A model generated the notes under the pieces. The model worked only from the letters and a program-made list of their open reading frames with translations, did no database searches and was not told the DNA's origin. From Atrina japonica (Eukaryota; Mollusca; Bivalvia; Pterioida; Pinnidae), in the NCBI GenBank assembly GCA_030159075.1, contig BROG01000043.1, positions 1,498,001-1,562,000 of the forward strand: a stretch of DNA of 64,000 nt, in the 5' to 3' direction. Positions 47,698 through 59,544 of the stretch are shown piece after piece; the first letter of the stretch is position 1; every line of letters begins with the position of its first letter. A program made the translations under genes and the position numbers.

Positions 47698-48985
47698 GTT
47701 TTATATATAAAGTGGAAAAACTTAGACAAAAACTAAATGGAAAATCACATCTATTTCTCAAGGAATGGGGAAAATTTACAGTGTTTTGATTTGACTTTTT
47801 AATAACAAGTACAGAAAAACATGCCTTAGCGTCGCCCCGTGTATAGGGATTGCCTGTTCAATGTTCATAGAGACTTTTTTGCTGTCCGCAGTGATGTCAT
47901 TTGTGTGCAGGTCGGCCAGTGTATGGAGACCGCCTCCCAAAAGAAATTATTTTTGTTGTCACTGTAAGGGGATCTTTGCACATGTTTTAATACATCAAGT
48001 TTTTTTTATCTTTTTGTTGAAGAAACAGAAAAACACTAAAAATACAGTAAAAACTGAAATTTGAGTGTTTTTCTGCATACTGATTCTTACATTTGGAGGA
48101 CATTACATTTTTTGGTCAAAGTTTTCATCAAAATGACTCTACAATAAAAGCCGACATTGAATAATTTGTACCTCCCTAAACATATAACATGTATTACTAC
48201 AACTTTATAATCCTTGTAAAATTGTATCAACCAATCCCCTAGTTTGATATCATAAGAGAATATGTGTGAATGAGTGTGTGTTTGCAGTGTCATTGTAGCT
48301 AGAAAGGAGTGAGAATGAAGGTATTGTACAGGGTTTTTCATTAATCTAAATATGTAAACTTATGTCCATTTTACTAACAAAATTATTCTTAAATATATAA
48401 TATTGATTTAACAAAACTTCGTGAAATCATTCTTCAAATGATAGCATGGTAGTAAGAGTGTGTTCTTATTACAATTACTGTACTAATTATATATTACTTC
48501 CTGTGAATAACTTGACCAAATCACGCTCTACAAGCATGTTTCCACACCCTAAAATGCCTAAGACCAAGTGTCCAATCAAGAAGTGATGTACATGAACTGT
48601 AGGTGTGTAATGTAAAAATTGGACCAATGCAGGCAGAACCACAGAATTTTTATGTAATTTTTATTAGACCTGTTTTATCAACACATTTAGCTGTGCTAAC
48701 AATCAATTAACATGACCTGTTTGTATTGTTTTCTACAAGTGTTACTTCAGTATTAATCAGGTGTATTAACAACCACAGGTGTTCTGACTGACTGGGTACA
48801 AACACGCCTCACATGACACGGCTCCTGTTGTTTCATAATCCATGCGCCATTTATGAATAAACAAGTATACAGTATATATGAATTCATGATTTTAATGTAT
48901 CATTTAATTAATACTGTTTTCACAAATGGCTGACCACTGAAGTTTTTAAAAGTATAATCAACATACGGGTTAGGTATTCAGTATG
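47698..48985. other. Non-coding DNA; weak MITE relic at 47,826-47,970
   Basis: CCGTGTATAGGGATTGCCTG and CCAGTGTATGGAGACCGCCT resemble the interior of the MITE at 49,943-50,125 (CTGTATATAAGGATTACCTG). The rest shows nothing recognisable. Confidence 0.35.
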
Positions 48986-48989
48986 ATTT

Positions 48990-49770
48990 TTACGAGTTGA
49001 TGGAACATCAGCGCAGTTATGCTAAGTTGTTTATTGGGAACAAGTCAAAGCACATTTTGCAGTATGGGGTTAATAACATATCATACTGTCCCAAAATTAC
49101 ACACGTTTGTGTATTTCAGCAACATAAACTCAACTTCGAGATTGAACTTTTATTCGTATATTTTTACTTTTTAAAATGACGAAAATATAGTAACAATTTG
49201 TTGAAAAATATAGGTCTACAAGACTTGTTGAAATATATGCTATTAAAGGTCAGTTCGGCGTCCTTTATGAATTTTGAGATATTATAAATTTGCTTTAGAA
49301 TGTTACTTTTCAATTATTTTTTACCATTATAATCTTGTGATGAATCGACATTAAAAGTGATAGACTGTACTGTTAACAATTCTTGCTCAGGATTAATATG
49401 CAAATGAGTTTTGGTCAGGTTTCCCTTATTGTGTTTTGGCAATATCTGTCTGTGAAGTTCAGCATAGAAATTGCATCATTCCTCATTCACATGATCTTAT
49501 CTAATGAGAAACTCACAGCAGTCTTTGAACTTGGGAAAATGATAGGAAGTATAGCCTAATTTAATATCAATGAAACCGATGTTTATAAGCATACGATTTT
49601 ATAATCATATTGCTGATCTATGTAGTTTGTTGCATAATAAATAAGCCATCAGTACTCACTATAGGCCAAATGTCAGACCCGATTTTTAGTTACTTTTTTT
49701 TTTTGTAAAACTAAATTTACCGAATTAAAAAATTTTCAGTATACTGAGTGTATTATATCTCATTTTAACT
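48990..49770 (+). repeat. Interspersed repeat, family E, copy 1
   Basis: It aligns over its length with the reverse complement of about 62,745-63,800. Shared blocks include CATTTCAGCAA/TATTTCAGCAA with ATAAACTCAACTTC, AAAATATAGGTCTA, ATATGCAAATGAGTTTTGGT, TAATCATATTGCTGATCTAT, GTAGTTTGTTGCATAATAAA, TAAGCCATCAGTACTCA and TTTTCAGTATACTGAGTGTA. Relative to the other copy it lacks ~40-50 bp around 49,535 and ~250 bp near 49,725. Stops interrupt the frame that is open in the other copy. Confidence 0.85.
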
Positions 49771-49942
49771 TACGATTGTTATTGACTCATATCAGTACTT
49801 TGATTAATAATGGCAGCCATTCCAGTGGAACAGTTTGACAGCTAGTACAAGTACTACATATCCGAGACCAATATTATCGTTAAAGAATTTGAATATCTAC
49901 GTATACATTTTTAATGAAAAAAGAACAAGGTACCTGTAATAT

Positions 49943-50125
49943 TACAGTAGAACCTGCTATAGCGGCCACCTGTATATAAGGATTACCTGTTTATAAGGTC
50001 AGTTTTTTTCAAGTCCCTTGACTGCATACTTCAATTAAATTGAACCTGTGTATAAGGGTCACCTGCACATAAAGGTCAATATTTTCTGGTCCCTTGGATG
50101 GCCCCTATATACAAGTTTCACTGTA
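49943..50125. mobile_element. MITE M4 (183 bp), M1-like ends
   Basis: Left TACAGTAGAACCTGCTATAG with CGGCC, right GGCCCCTATATACAAGTTTC then ACTGTA, imperfect TIRs. Inside are the paired phrases GGATTACCTGTTTATAAGGT and GGGTCACCTGCACATAAAGG, and two GGTCCCTTGG-like words. It is the likely relative of the minisatellite at 50,991. Confidence 0.7.
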
Positions 50126-50990
50126 TTTTATTTCTTTAGATGGAAAATAACTTCAATTAGAATAAAACTGAAGTAAGTCCCAAACTTGGCGATAACGTTA
50201 ATTTGATCCTGGTCTAATACTTGAATTTTCACAAGATATCTTTGGAAATATGACCTCTGATTCTTGCCTACTGACTACCCTTTTTTAAGATTGAAAATTT
50301 ACTCCAGAAAATCTAACCTATAGGCGAGTATACATGGTAAATATATTGTGACATCATAATCACACAAATGTTTAACTGGCTATTTAATTGTGGCGTCATA
50401 ATGGAAAAGTCTGCCATAAGGTGTCATGTCAGGCCTTCTGCGAAAGGTCAATTCATTTACTAAACCTCAGTCCAATGCGTCTTGAAATGCACAATTCTGT
50501 CAACCTGCCATTTAAGATGCATGTAGATCAAACGTAAAGATAATACAAGAGAGTTACAGGGGCCTTGTATGATACATGTACCCATTTCTCTTAGCACCAA
50601 TGATTTCTTAACTCCTCAAAAGCTAAGATGGGTAATTGTTTTACACTGGTTACTCTTAGTTAGATATGGCAATACATTCAGGTGAAGTATTTACACTGGT
50701 TATTCTTAGACAGAATTGACAATACATTTTGGTTTAGTATCTGACCTTGTATGATACCCCTTTCTTTATTTCAAATTATATCTCAAGTGATGAAGTCTAT
50801 AATTGACAGAAATAATTGTCTTGAGCATTTGCTTTTCACAAAACAACAACTCTGGAATTCTGTTCATAATATTAACATTTTCACTTGCCCTGTAAACTAA
50901 GCAGTCTGCAAGTCCATTTATTTAAATGCAAATGTAATCTATGAAAAACACTAACTAACCAATCAGTCCCTACCAGGGTTATATATAGAA
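50126..50990. other. Non-coding DNA, nothing recognised
   Basis: A short direct repeat (TTTACACTGGTTACTCTTAG / TTTACACTGGTTATTCTTAG, 50,639 and 50,690) is the only structure seen. Confidence 0.4.
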
Positions 50991-51562
50991 GTGTATTTGT
51001 GTACAAATCAACCTCAACCTTTATTTACAAGTATCACAGTATTTGTGTACAAATCAACCTCTATATAAAGACCACCTCCCAACTGGTTTTCATGTGTCCT
51101 GATGAGGGTCTATATGTACAAGTATCACTGTATTTGTGTACAAATCAACCTCCATATAAAGACCACCGACATACTGGTTTTTATGTCCTGATGAGGGTCT
51201 ATATGTACAAGTATCACTGTATTTGTGTACAAATCAACCTCCATATAAAGACCACCGACATACTGGTTTTCTTGTGTCCTGATTGGGGGCTTTATTTACA
51301 AGTATCACAGTATTTGTGTACAAATCAACCTCTATATAAAGACCACCTCTCAACTGGTTTTCATGTGTCCTGATGAGGGTCTATATGTACAAGTATCACT
51401 GTATTTGTGTACTCAACCTCCATATAGACCACCGACATACTGGTTTTCTTGTGTCCTGATTGGGGGCTTTATTTACAAGTATCACAGTATTTGTGTACAA
51501 ATCAACCTCTATATAAAGACCACCTCCCTACTGGTTTTCTTGTGTCCTGATGGGGGTCTTTA
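50991..51562. repeat. ~89-91 bp minisatellite, probably MITE-derived (6-7 units)
   Basis: Unit phrases: TACAAGTATCACTGTATTTG, TGTACAAATCAACCTCCATA, TAAAGACCACC, TGTCCTGATGAGGGTCTATA. Spacing of TACAAGTATC is 89-91 bp in full units. The order 'AAAGACC...CTGGTTTT..TCCTGATGGGGGTC.ATA.ACAAGTATCACTGTA' parallels the right half of MITE M4 ('AAAGGTC...CTGGTCCCTTGGATGGCCCCTATATACAAGTTTCACTGTA'). Frames of 74-124 codons across it are by-products. Confidence 0.8.
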
Positions 51563-51689
51563 CTTTGTAGTTTCAGAGGTTCTATAAGGTGTAAATGACT
51601 GTGTCAAAACCATTTAAGATATACGGTCATTATAATTAATACAACGTAGTTAGTGCTAAAATTAACTTAATTTTCGTGAAAAGAAACAT

Positions 51690-51955
51690 TCAGTGTTTAT
51701 GAGGAGCATGAGGCGATGTCATATAAATGTAAATTGGGACTACAAATTATTCATAGGAATTTTCATTGTTTATTTAGAAATGAGCCAAAAAATTTATTTG
51801 AAATATCAAGAAATTTGACTCATAAACCTTCAAATCGTAAAATGTTTATAGGCAGAATAAGTAACAATATTATTCGAGATTTTGTGAATAGTTCAGAACA
51901 TTGGGAAATTCAACTCATTAAAGTTTGACTCATCGAAGTTCAACTGTCTACACAT
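51690..51955 (+). mobile_element. Truncated right end of the 14 kb-type TIR element
   Basis: The end ATTCAACTCATTAAAGTTTG, ACTCATCGAAGTTCAACTGT matches the right terminus at 14,990-15,021. Upstream the translated phrase IRDFVNSSEHWEIQLIKV parallels RDFVKSSKQREIRLIEV of that element. The left end is missing. Confidence 0.7.
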
Positions 51956-52543
51956 ATGGATAAAATCAGCATTTGGATTTATATCCATCTGTAATCCTAC
52001 TGATTGTAACATATTGACAAAAAATGAGATTAAATGTTAAAAGATAGCCTGCAATGTTCAAGAGAATACATCTAAATATAAATAGCGCTCATCTGTGTAT
52101 TAAAGTGATTTTCTATCACAAAAAGATAAAAAGTTACAGGCCAATATGTTGGGAGTTCTGAGGTTACAGATTTACATGTTTTTCTTTGCTCAATTTCAGA
52201 CAACAATACTGTATTTAAATGACATATATGTGCCATTACATACAAAGAAGAACTTCAAAGCATCTGAGAATCAACTTAACATATTACCACTTAACTGCTC
52301 TCACAAAATCATCAAGACACTGTAACATCTGAGGAATTCCAAGTCTACATTACCCCTTTCTGTTAAGTGTAAATACTTGAGTATAAACTAATGTACCTTT
52401 TAAGTATCATAGAGCATTAAAATACTAACTGATCGCTTACCATCTATGCTGTTAATTCTCTGTCACTAACAGTATTCTACAATGTTAATCAAGCATTTAT
52501 AATGAAAAATGTTTACAGTAGTGTAAATTTCTACTTTTCTGTA
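51956..52543. other. Non-coding DNA, nothing recognised
   Basis: No coding frame, array or family copy seen. Confidence 0.4.
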
Positions 52544-53622
52544 TACAGTGAACCCGCTTTACCACGACAATCATTATAACGGAATATTCAGTATCCAACA
52601 AGAAATGCTCGGGAACAAAAGTACATGTACATAAAAAGTACTCAATACAATGGAATATTCAGCATAGGCGTCGGAACCAGGGGGGCTAGGGGGCTTAGCC
52701 CCCCCCCACTTATTTGGCAAAGATAGACATAGGTGTTGAAAATTGGGGCTTAGCCCCCAGACATTTCTGGCATGTGTGTGTTTTTTAAGATGGTTTAGCC
52801 CCCCACAGTCAATTTGCTTCCGACGCCTATGTCCAGTGTCCAACTCTGACATTAGATTCCTGGAACAAATGTACAAAACTCAGTGTAAATAAACTCCTTA
52901 CAACGACGTAACATAGAAACCACCAGCAGATCTGGCTATTGTTATCATTCTTGATTTACTTCATGGTTGAGTTCATAAAAATGATTATGGAGAGATAGGT
53001 GATGGCCTAGGTGTCAACAATTAGGGCTTGAATCACCCTTACCTGTACGTCAGGATGTAAATACAAGCTGGGTACAAAGTGAAAAAATAAGATTGATAAC
53101 TAAAGAATAAAAAATACACATAGTTGATAAGTTCCGTTAAGCTACATATTCGTTCCGATATGGTGACAATGGCAGATCTTTAAATTATTTCAGTTCTTGC
53201 AATAGCAGTAGACATTTTACTAAAACTTTATTTATGAAACGCATTTTTCAGAGAATTGCATCAGCAATCTCTGCATTTTTTATTTTAGCAATAAAGTGTC
53301 TAAATCGGAATCTGAAGATTACATTCGGACATTTTGTATATGCATTTTACGACATCACCGATTTATTACCGATTTAATGAAAAAACAATTGTGCATCGAT
53401 GTTAACAAGATTAACTTGCATAAATTTTATTTATATATTACATACAGATTTTAATGTTGTTTTATGTTTATTTATTAACATGTACAAATATATGTGTAAA
53501 TGATACTCAAGAGAGCTAACTATGAAATGCCCAACACATCAAATTCATTACAGTGACAAATTCGATATAACGTCATTCCTACATGGGAACAAACATGGTC
53601 GTTGTAAAGAGGGTTCACTGTA
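52544..53622. mobile_element. TIR DNA transposon M5, ~1.08 kb, with nested MITE
   Basis: Left end TACAGTGAACCCGCTTTACC then ACGACA; right end GTCGTTGTAAAGAGGGTTCA then CTGTA, terminal repeats of ~28 bp. TA flanks are present (CTGTATATATAA). A MITE M3 copy sits inside at 52,663-52,831. No intact transposase is visible; short fragments such as SNKVSKSESDEITFGHFVYA in the duplicate copy (54,830-54,890) are not recognisable. Pogo/Tigger-like by ends only. Confidence 0.75.
52663..52831. mobile_element. MITE M3, copy 2, nested
   Basis: Ends GCATAGGCGTCGGAACCAGG and TTGCTTCCGACGCCTATG. The inner G/C blocks (GGGGGCTTAGCCCCCCCCC) can fold back. It interrupts the left part of element M5, so it inserted later. 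Confidence 0.85.
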
Positions 53623-54206
53623 TATATAATATATATATAATCACATTTATTTAGAACAAATATTGGTCATTTCCTATTTTGATGCACTTTTCACTTTTAA
53701 GGATTAATATTTTGATGTTTTTGCATTTTTGTTATATAAACTCAATGTCTCTCAGTAACATCCTCACTCAATGACATATACAGGTATACCAAGGTTAAGT
53801 GGCACATCTGGGTTCTGTCAAGAACCATAACTCCACTGTCTATTTCCAAAAATAGAGGTGTGTAGGATACAATTTCACCTTGTTATGGTCTGCATGTTAA
53901 TCAAATCAGTTACTAGGCTGAAATTCTGATTTATTTTGAATTACCCTCACTTTTAATCAGCACAGAATTTTCGACATAGTAGTCTATACAGCCTATTAGT
54001 CCCTCATGTCTTATAAAACATACAGTGGGTATCCATGGGCCATAACATTTATGTCATGTATGGATTGGCCTTGATCAATATTAGTCCCTCATGTCTTATA
54101 AAACATACAGTGGGTATCCACGGGCCGTAACATTCATGTCTTGTATGGATTGGGCTTGATCAATATTAGTCCCTCATGTCTTATAAAACATAGTGGGTAT
54201 CTATGG
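52731..54206. repeat. ~1.5 kb direct duplication, copy 1
   Basis: Everything from GTGTTGAAAATTGGGGCTTA to the end of the first 85-bp array recurs ~1,527 bp later (CGACGCCTAT at 52,821 and at 54,348). It includes the right half of MITE M3, most of element M5 with its right end, and ~2.5 units of the 85-bp array (53,990-54,206). Confidence 0.9.
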
Positions 54207-54221
54207 GCCATTATAACAGTG

Positions 54222-55855
54222 TTGAAAATGGGGCTTAGTACGTTGTATAGTAATTAATACTTTTGTTTAAAATCCCCAGACATTTCTGGATGTGTGTGTA
54301 TACCGTTTTTTTAAGATGGTTTAGCCCCCCCACAGTCAATTTGCTTCCGACGCCTATGTCCAGTGTCCAACTCTGACTTATATTCCTGGAACAAATGTAC
54401 AAAACTCAGTGTAAATAAACCCAAAACTCCTTACAACGACGTAACATAGAAACCACCAGCAGATCTGGCTATTGTTATCATTCTTGATTTACTTCATTGG
54501 TTGAGTTCATAAAAATGATTATGGAGAGATAGGTGATGGCCTAGGTGTCAACAATTAGGGCTTGAATCACCCTTACCTGTACGTCAGGATTGTAAATACA
54601 AGCTGGGTACAAAGTGAAAAAATAAGATTGATAACTAAAGAATAAAAAATCAATAGTTGATCAAAGTTCCGTTAAGCTCATATTCGTTCCGATATGGTGA
54701 CAATGGCAATCTTTAGGGATAAATTATTTCAGTTCTTGTGGTAGTATTTTACTAAAACTTTATTTAGTTGAAACGCATTTTCAGAGAATTGCAGTTCAGC
54801 AATCTCTGCATTTTTTATTTTAGCAATAAAGTGTCTAAATCGGAATCTGATGAGATTACATTCGGACATTTTGTATATGCATTTTACGACATTTTCCATA
54901 AAGAATATTTTACCTTCACCGAAACCAATTTTATTACCGATTTAAGAAAAAACAATTGTGCATCGATGTTAACAAGGATTAACTTGCATAAATTTTAAAT
55001 TACATACAGATTTTAATGTTGAAAACTAAACCATGTCTCACACAACATTATACTTTTTTTATGTTTATTTATTAACATGTACAAATATATGTGTAAATAA
55101 ACGCGATACTCAAGAGAGCTAACTATGAAATATACCTTAAACCCTAGCAAATGTTCAAATTCATTACAGTGACAAATTCGATATAACGTCATTACCTACA
55201 TGGGGAACAAAAAACATGGTCGTTGTAAAGAGGGTTCACTGTATATATAACTCTATATATATATCACATTTATTTAGAACAAATATTGGTCATTTCCTAT
55301 TTGATGCACTTTTCACTTTTAAGGATTAATATTTTGATGTTTTTTGCCATTTTTGTGCGGAGGTTATATAAACTCAATGTACCTCTCAGTAACATCCTCA
55401 CTCAATATATACAGGTATACCAAGGTTAAGTGGCACATCTGGGTTCTGTCAAGAACCATAACTCCACTGTCTATTTCCAAAAATAGAGGTGTGTAGGATA
55501 CAATTTCACCTTGTTATGGTCTGCATGTTAATCAAATCAGTTACTAGGCTGAAATTCTGATTTATTTTGAATTACCCTCACTTTTAATCAGCACAGAATT
55601 TTCGACCTAGTAGTCTAGGCTTACAGCCTATTGTCCCCTCATGTCATTGCCCCTCAAAATAAAACATACAGTGGGTATCCATGGGCCATAACATTTATGT
55701 CATGTATGGATTGGCCTTGATCAATATTAGTCCCTCATGTCTTATAAAACATACAGTGGGTATCCACGGGCCGTAACATTCATGTCTTGTATGGATTGGG
55801 CTTGATCAATATTAGTCCCTCATGTCTTATAAAACATAGTGGGTATCTATGGGCC
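54222..55855. repeat. ~1.5 kb direct duplication, copy 2
   Basis: Same order as copy 1, including the M5 right end (to 55,243). Differences are mainly short insertions in this copy: near 54,250 (GTACGTTGTATAGTAATTAA), at 55,020 (about 40 bp with CCATGTCTCACACAAC), 55,130 and 55,360, with few substitutions. Because copy 2 starts inside MITE M3 it never had the left M5 end. Confidence 0.9.
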
Positions 55856-56155
55856 ATAACATTTATGTCATGTATGGATTGGGCTTGATCAATATTAGTC
55901 CCTCATGTCTTATAAAACATACAGTGGGTATCCACGGGTCGTAACATTCATGTCTTATATGGATTGGGCTTGATCAATATTAGTCCCTCATGTCTTATAA
56001 AACATACAGTGGGTATCCACGGGTCGTAACATTCATGTCTTGTATGGATTGGGCTTGATCAATATTAGTCCCTCATGTCTTATAAAACATACAGTGGGTA
56101 TCCACGGGCGGTAACATTCAGGTCTTGTATGGATTGGGCTTGCTCAATACACCTC
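55635..56155. repeat. 85-bp minisatellite, ~6 units
   Basis: Unit ATTAGTCCCTCATGTCTTAT, AAAACATACAGTGGGTATCC, ACGGGCCGTAACATTCATGT, CTTGTATGGATTGGGCTTGA, TCAAT (85 bp). The same array has only ~2.5 units after the first duplication copy (53,990-54,206). Variant units alternate (ATGGGCCATAACATTTATGT and ACGGGCCGTAACATTCATGT). Confidence 0.95.
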
Positions 56156-57542
56156 AGGGATAATCAATGAGATATATATATTAGCGGATTGCCAGTCAGA
56201 TGCATATATTCTGGACGCAGAAAAATGTGCCTATGGCCTTCAAAATTTATTAATATTTCCAACTATAGATACAGGAAACCCTGAAATAGGCTATTGCTTC
56301 ACAATTTATCCAACACTTAAGATAATGTGCAGTGGCCAGGGTAGGGTTCAGGCGAAATGGCACATCCTAAAGTTGACACAGTAACCATAACACCTTAAAT
56401 ATTCTGTAGAAATTAAGAAAATTAATAAACAAACTTTTCACACCTCTGTCCGCTCGACGAAGATATTCTATATTTGCACCCCTCCAAAGAATCCTTGGTC
56501 TGCTTCTTGGGAAGTATGCATTGTATAACAATATGTCACTTGCCTCATTCCCCCCACTAAGAATATGTCACTACAAAGTGTAATACTCAGTTACCAACTT
56601 AAACCAAAAGTAGCAAAACTTTATCTACAGTATTTTGCATGAGTTTATTATATTTATCTAAAAAATCATAACATTTGTGAGATTTTGGTGAGTTTTTTTT
56701 TCTCTGTAGGCCGAATAATGAAAATAAAGAAATCTCCCATAAAGAAAAGCAAAACAAAAAGAAATAAGTTTTATACTCACAATGCAAAGAAATTTAAAAA
56801 TAAAAACAATATAATATAAAACACAAATAAACAGATAATACAATAAAATAGATGCAAAAACCAAGTAATAAACACAAAAAACAGACACATACACTAAATA
56901 ACAAACACACAAAACAATACATACCGAATAAAATAAACACAAAACAATAACAACAATAACAAAAAACAGATGCACAAACAAACAAACACACAAAAAAACA
57001 AAAACATTTACTTATCAAACAGATCAATACAAAAAAAAAAAAAAGAAGATAAATAAAAAAAAAAGAATGCAAAAAACATTGTTATCAAATCTTTATTAAA
57101 GCATCAAACATTTAGGCCTATCAGCAAATATAACAATAAACAATGATATCCATGACATACAATTCTGGTGATGGTGAATTATTTAAAAAATGAAAATGTT
57201 TAAACTGAGATTCGAATCAGATTCATAAAATGCTAAATTGCAATTGGCAATCTAAATAATCAATTACACTACAAATGTCTGGTATTAAAATGAGGATAAA
57301 ATTGGTAAAATTGTTACTGTGTAAAAAATAATTTGTAGTTGAAAACAAACCTGTCACCCCTGGTATGATAAAAATTAAACTTGTTGTGTTGATAAACATT
57401 TGCCACTTTCACGTTGGTAGATCTATACTTAGTAACAGGCTCACTAAATAATATACTCAATTTGTAACAAATTCACAAAGTAATATAGACAACAGTAAAA
57501 ACTCGGCAACTTATCCATTCAGTGACAAACCCACTCAATAAC
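56156..57542. other. Non-coding DNA including an A/C-rich low-complexity block
   Basis: 56,690-57,075 is an AAACA/AAATA-rich low-complexity tract whose antisense frames (up to 111 codons of F/V/C/L-rich peptide) are spurious. The rest shows no gene. Confidence 0.6.
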
Positions 57543-57729
57543 TGTATTTGTCCTTATAAGGGCACCTTCTCTAAAAATGGTGCAACTAGATATTTTTTAT
57601 GTAGATCTACTTTAAAATAAATCATCCCTTGTTTTGCAACATAATCAAAATTTCCATCATGAAAGAACAAATTTCAAGATAAAGGCTCACTGTACTCAAA
57701 TTACTGGCACCGTTATAAGGACAAATACA
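57543..57729. mobile_element. Short TIR element M6 (~187 bp)
   Basis: TGTATTTGTCCTTATAAGGG then CACC at the left is answered by GGCACCGTTATAAGGACAAA then TACA at the right. It lies where the ACTCACTCAGTAAC-type array begins: CACTCAATAA precedes it and ATTCAGTAACAAACTCACTC follows, so it may have inserted into the array edge. Confidence 0.75.
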
Positions 57730-57734
57730 ATATT

Positions 57735-59140
57735 CAGTAACAAACTCACTCATAAACACTCAGCAACATACTCACATAGAAACACTCAGTAGCATACTCA
57801 CTAAATAACAAACTCAGTAACATACTCACTTATAATATTCAGAATCACAGTCTGTATCATACTCACTCGGTAATATACACAGTAACATACTAAATAACAA
57901 ACTCACTCAGTAAGACACAGTAACAAACTCACTCAGTAACAATCAAAGTCCATAACAAACTCACTCAGTAATATACATAGTAACATACCCAGTAACAAAC
58001 TCACTCAGTAACAATCAAAGTCCATATCAAACTCACTCAGTAACAGATACAGTAACATACTCAGTAACAAACTCACTCAGTAACAATCAAAGTCCATATC
58101 AAACTCACTCAGTAACAGACACAGTAACATACCCAGTAACAAACTCACTCAGTAACAGACACAGTAACATACCCAGTAACAAACTCACTCAGTAACAGAC
58201 ACAGTAATATACCCAGTAACAAACTCACTCAGTAACAATCAAAGTCCATATCAAACTCACTCAGTAACAGACACAGTACCCAGTAACAAACTCACTCAGT
58301 AACAGACACAGTAATATACCCAGTAACAAACTCACTCAGTAACAATCAAAGTCCATATCAAACTCACTCAGCAACAGATACAGTAATATACCCAGTAACA
58401 AACTCACTCAGTAACAATCAAAGTCCATATCAAACTCACTCAGTAACAGATACAGTAATATACCCAGTAACAAACTCACTCAGTAACAATCAAAGTCCAT
58501 ATCAAACTCACTCAGTAACAGACACAGTAACATACCCAGTAACAAACTCACTCAGTAACAATCAAAGTCCATATCAAACTCACTCAGTAACAGATACAGT
58601 AACATACCCAGTAACAAACTCACTCAGTAACAGACACAGTAATATACCCAGTAACAAACTCACTCAGTAACAATCAAAGTCCATATCAAACTCACTCAGT
58701 AACAGACACAGTAATATACCCAGTAACAAACTCACTCAGTAACAGACACAGTAATATACCCAGTAACAAACTCACTCACTTAGTAACAATCAAAGTCCAT
58801 AACAAACTCACTCAGTAACAGACACAGTAACATACTCAGTAACAAACTCACTCAGTAACAATCTCAGTATCAAACTCTCTCAGGAACAAAATCGATCAGT
58901 AACATACTTAGGGACAAATTAACTTATTCTGTAAGAAATTCACTCAGTGAGAGATTCATCCGGAACATACTCACTCAGTAACAAACTCACTCAATAACAT
59001 ACTCAGGAACACGCAAAAAATATAATCAATAACAACCTCTGTCAGTATCAAACTTATCAGCAACAAACTTGGTCATATACTCGGGGACAAACTCGCTCTG
59101 TAAGAAACTCACTAAGTAAGATATTCACTCAGTAACATTC
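57735..59140. repeat. Compound minisatellite of ACTCACTCAGTAAC words
   Basis: Two unit types are mixed: AACAAACTCACTCAGTAACA-GACACAGTAACATACCCAGT (~40 bp) and AACAAACTCACTCAGTAACA-ATCAAAGTCCATATC (~35 bp). The regular part is about 57,890-58,860. It decays at both ends into single ACTCACTCAGTAAC words, through ~59,140. Confidence 0.95.
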
Positions 59141-59544
59141 CAGCTTTGTGAAGTTTAGGAAGCAATGTCACAATGATTTTTTCTCAAAGATGCATGTTTT
59201 CTTATTTGAATTTTAAGTGATATACTAACTAACTGTATAATTTAGAGAAATACCTGAGTTGATAACATATTTTGAGAATGTTTAGTGAGTATTTAGTGTG
59301 TAAACTATGTTACCATGTCCCTAGCACAGGTCTAAATTTGTGGCCCTTCACCTAGAGCTAGTGATATCTCAATATACATTTTTGTATTTACATTTACCAC
59401 TGCAGCATCCCATAGACTCAGTGTTAATCTAGACAGTCTTTATATCAGCTATAAAAGATGTTCCTACTATGATCATGTTTAAGATGGATTTATTCCATTC
59501 TTATTATTTTGTTTTTCAATTTGGAGACTATGATGTGTAAATAT

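Noticed and set aside
50999..51587. 124- and 74-codon plus frames with repeated CPDEGLYVQVSLYLCTNQPP
   Set aside because: They follow the ~90-bp minisatellite, shift frame between units and resemble a MITE half, so are not a repeat protein.
56658..57072. 111- and 92-codon F/V/C-rich minus frames resembling a membrane protein
   Set aside because: They translate the antisense of an A/C-rich low-complexity tract. Apparent hydrophobic segments come from TTT/TGT/GTT codons only.
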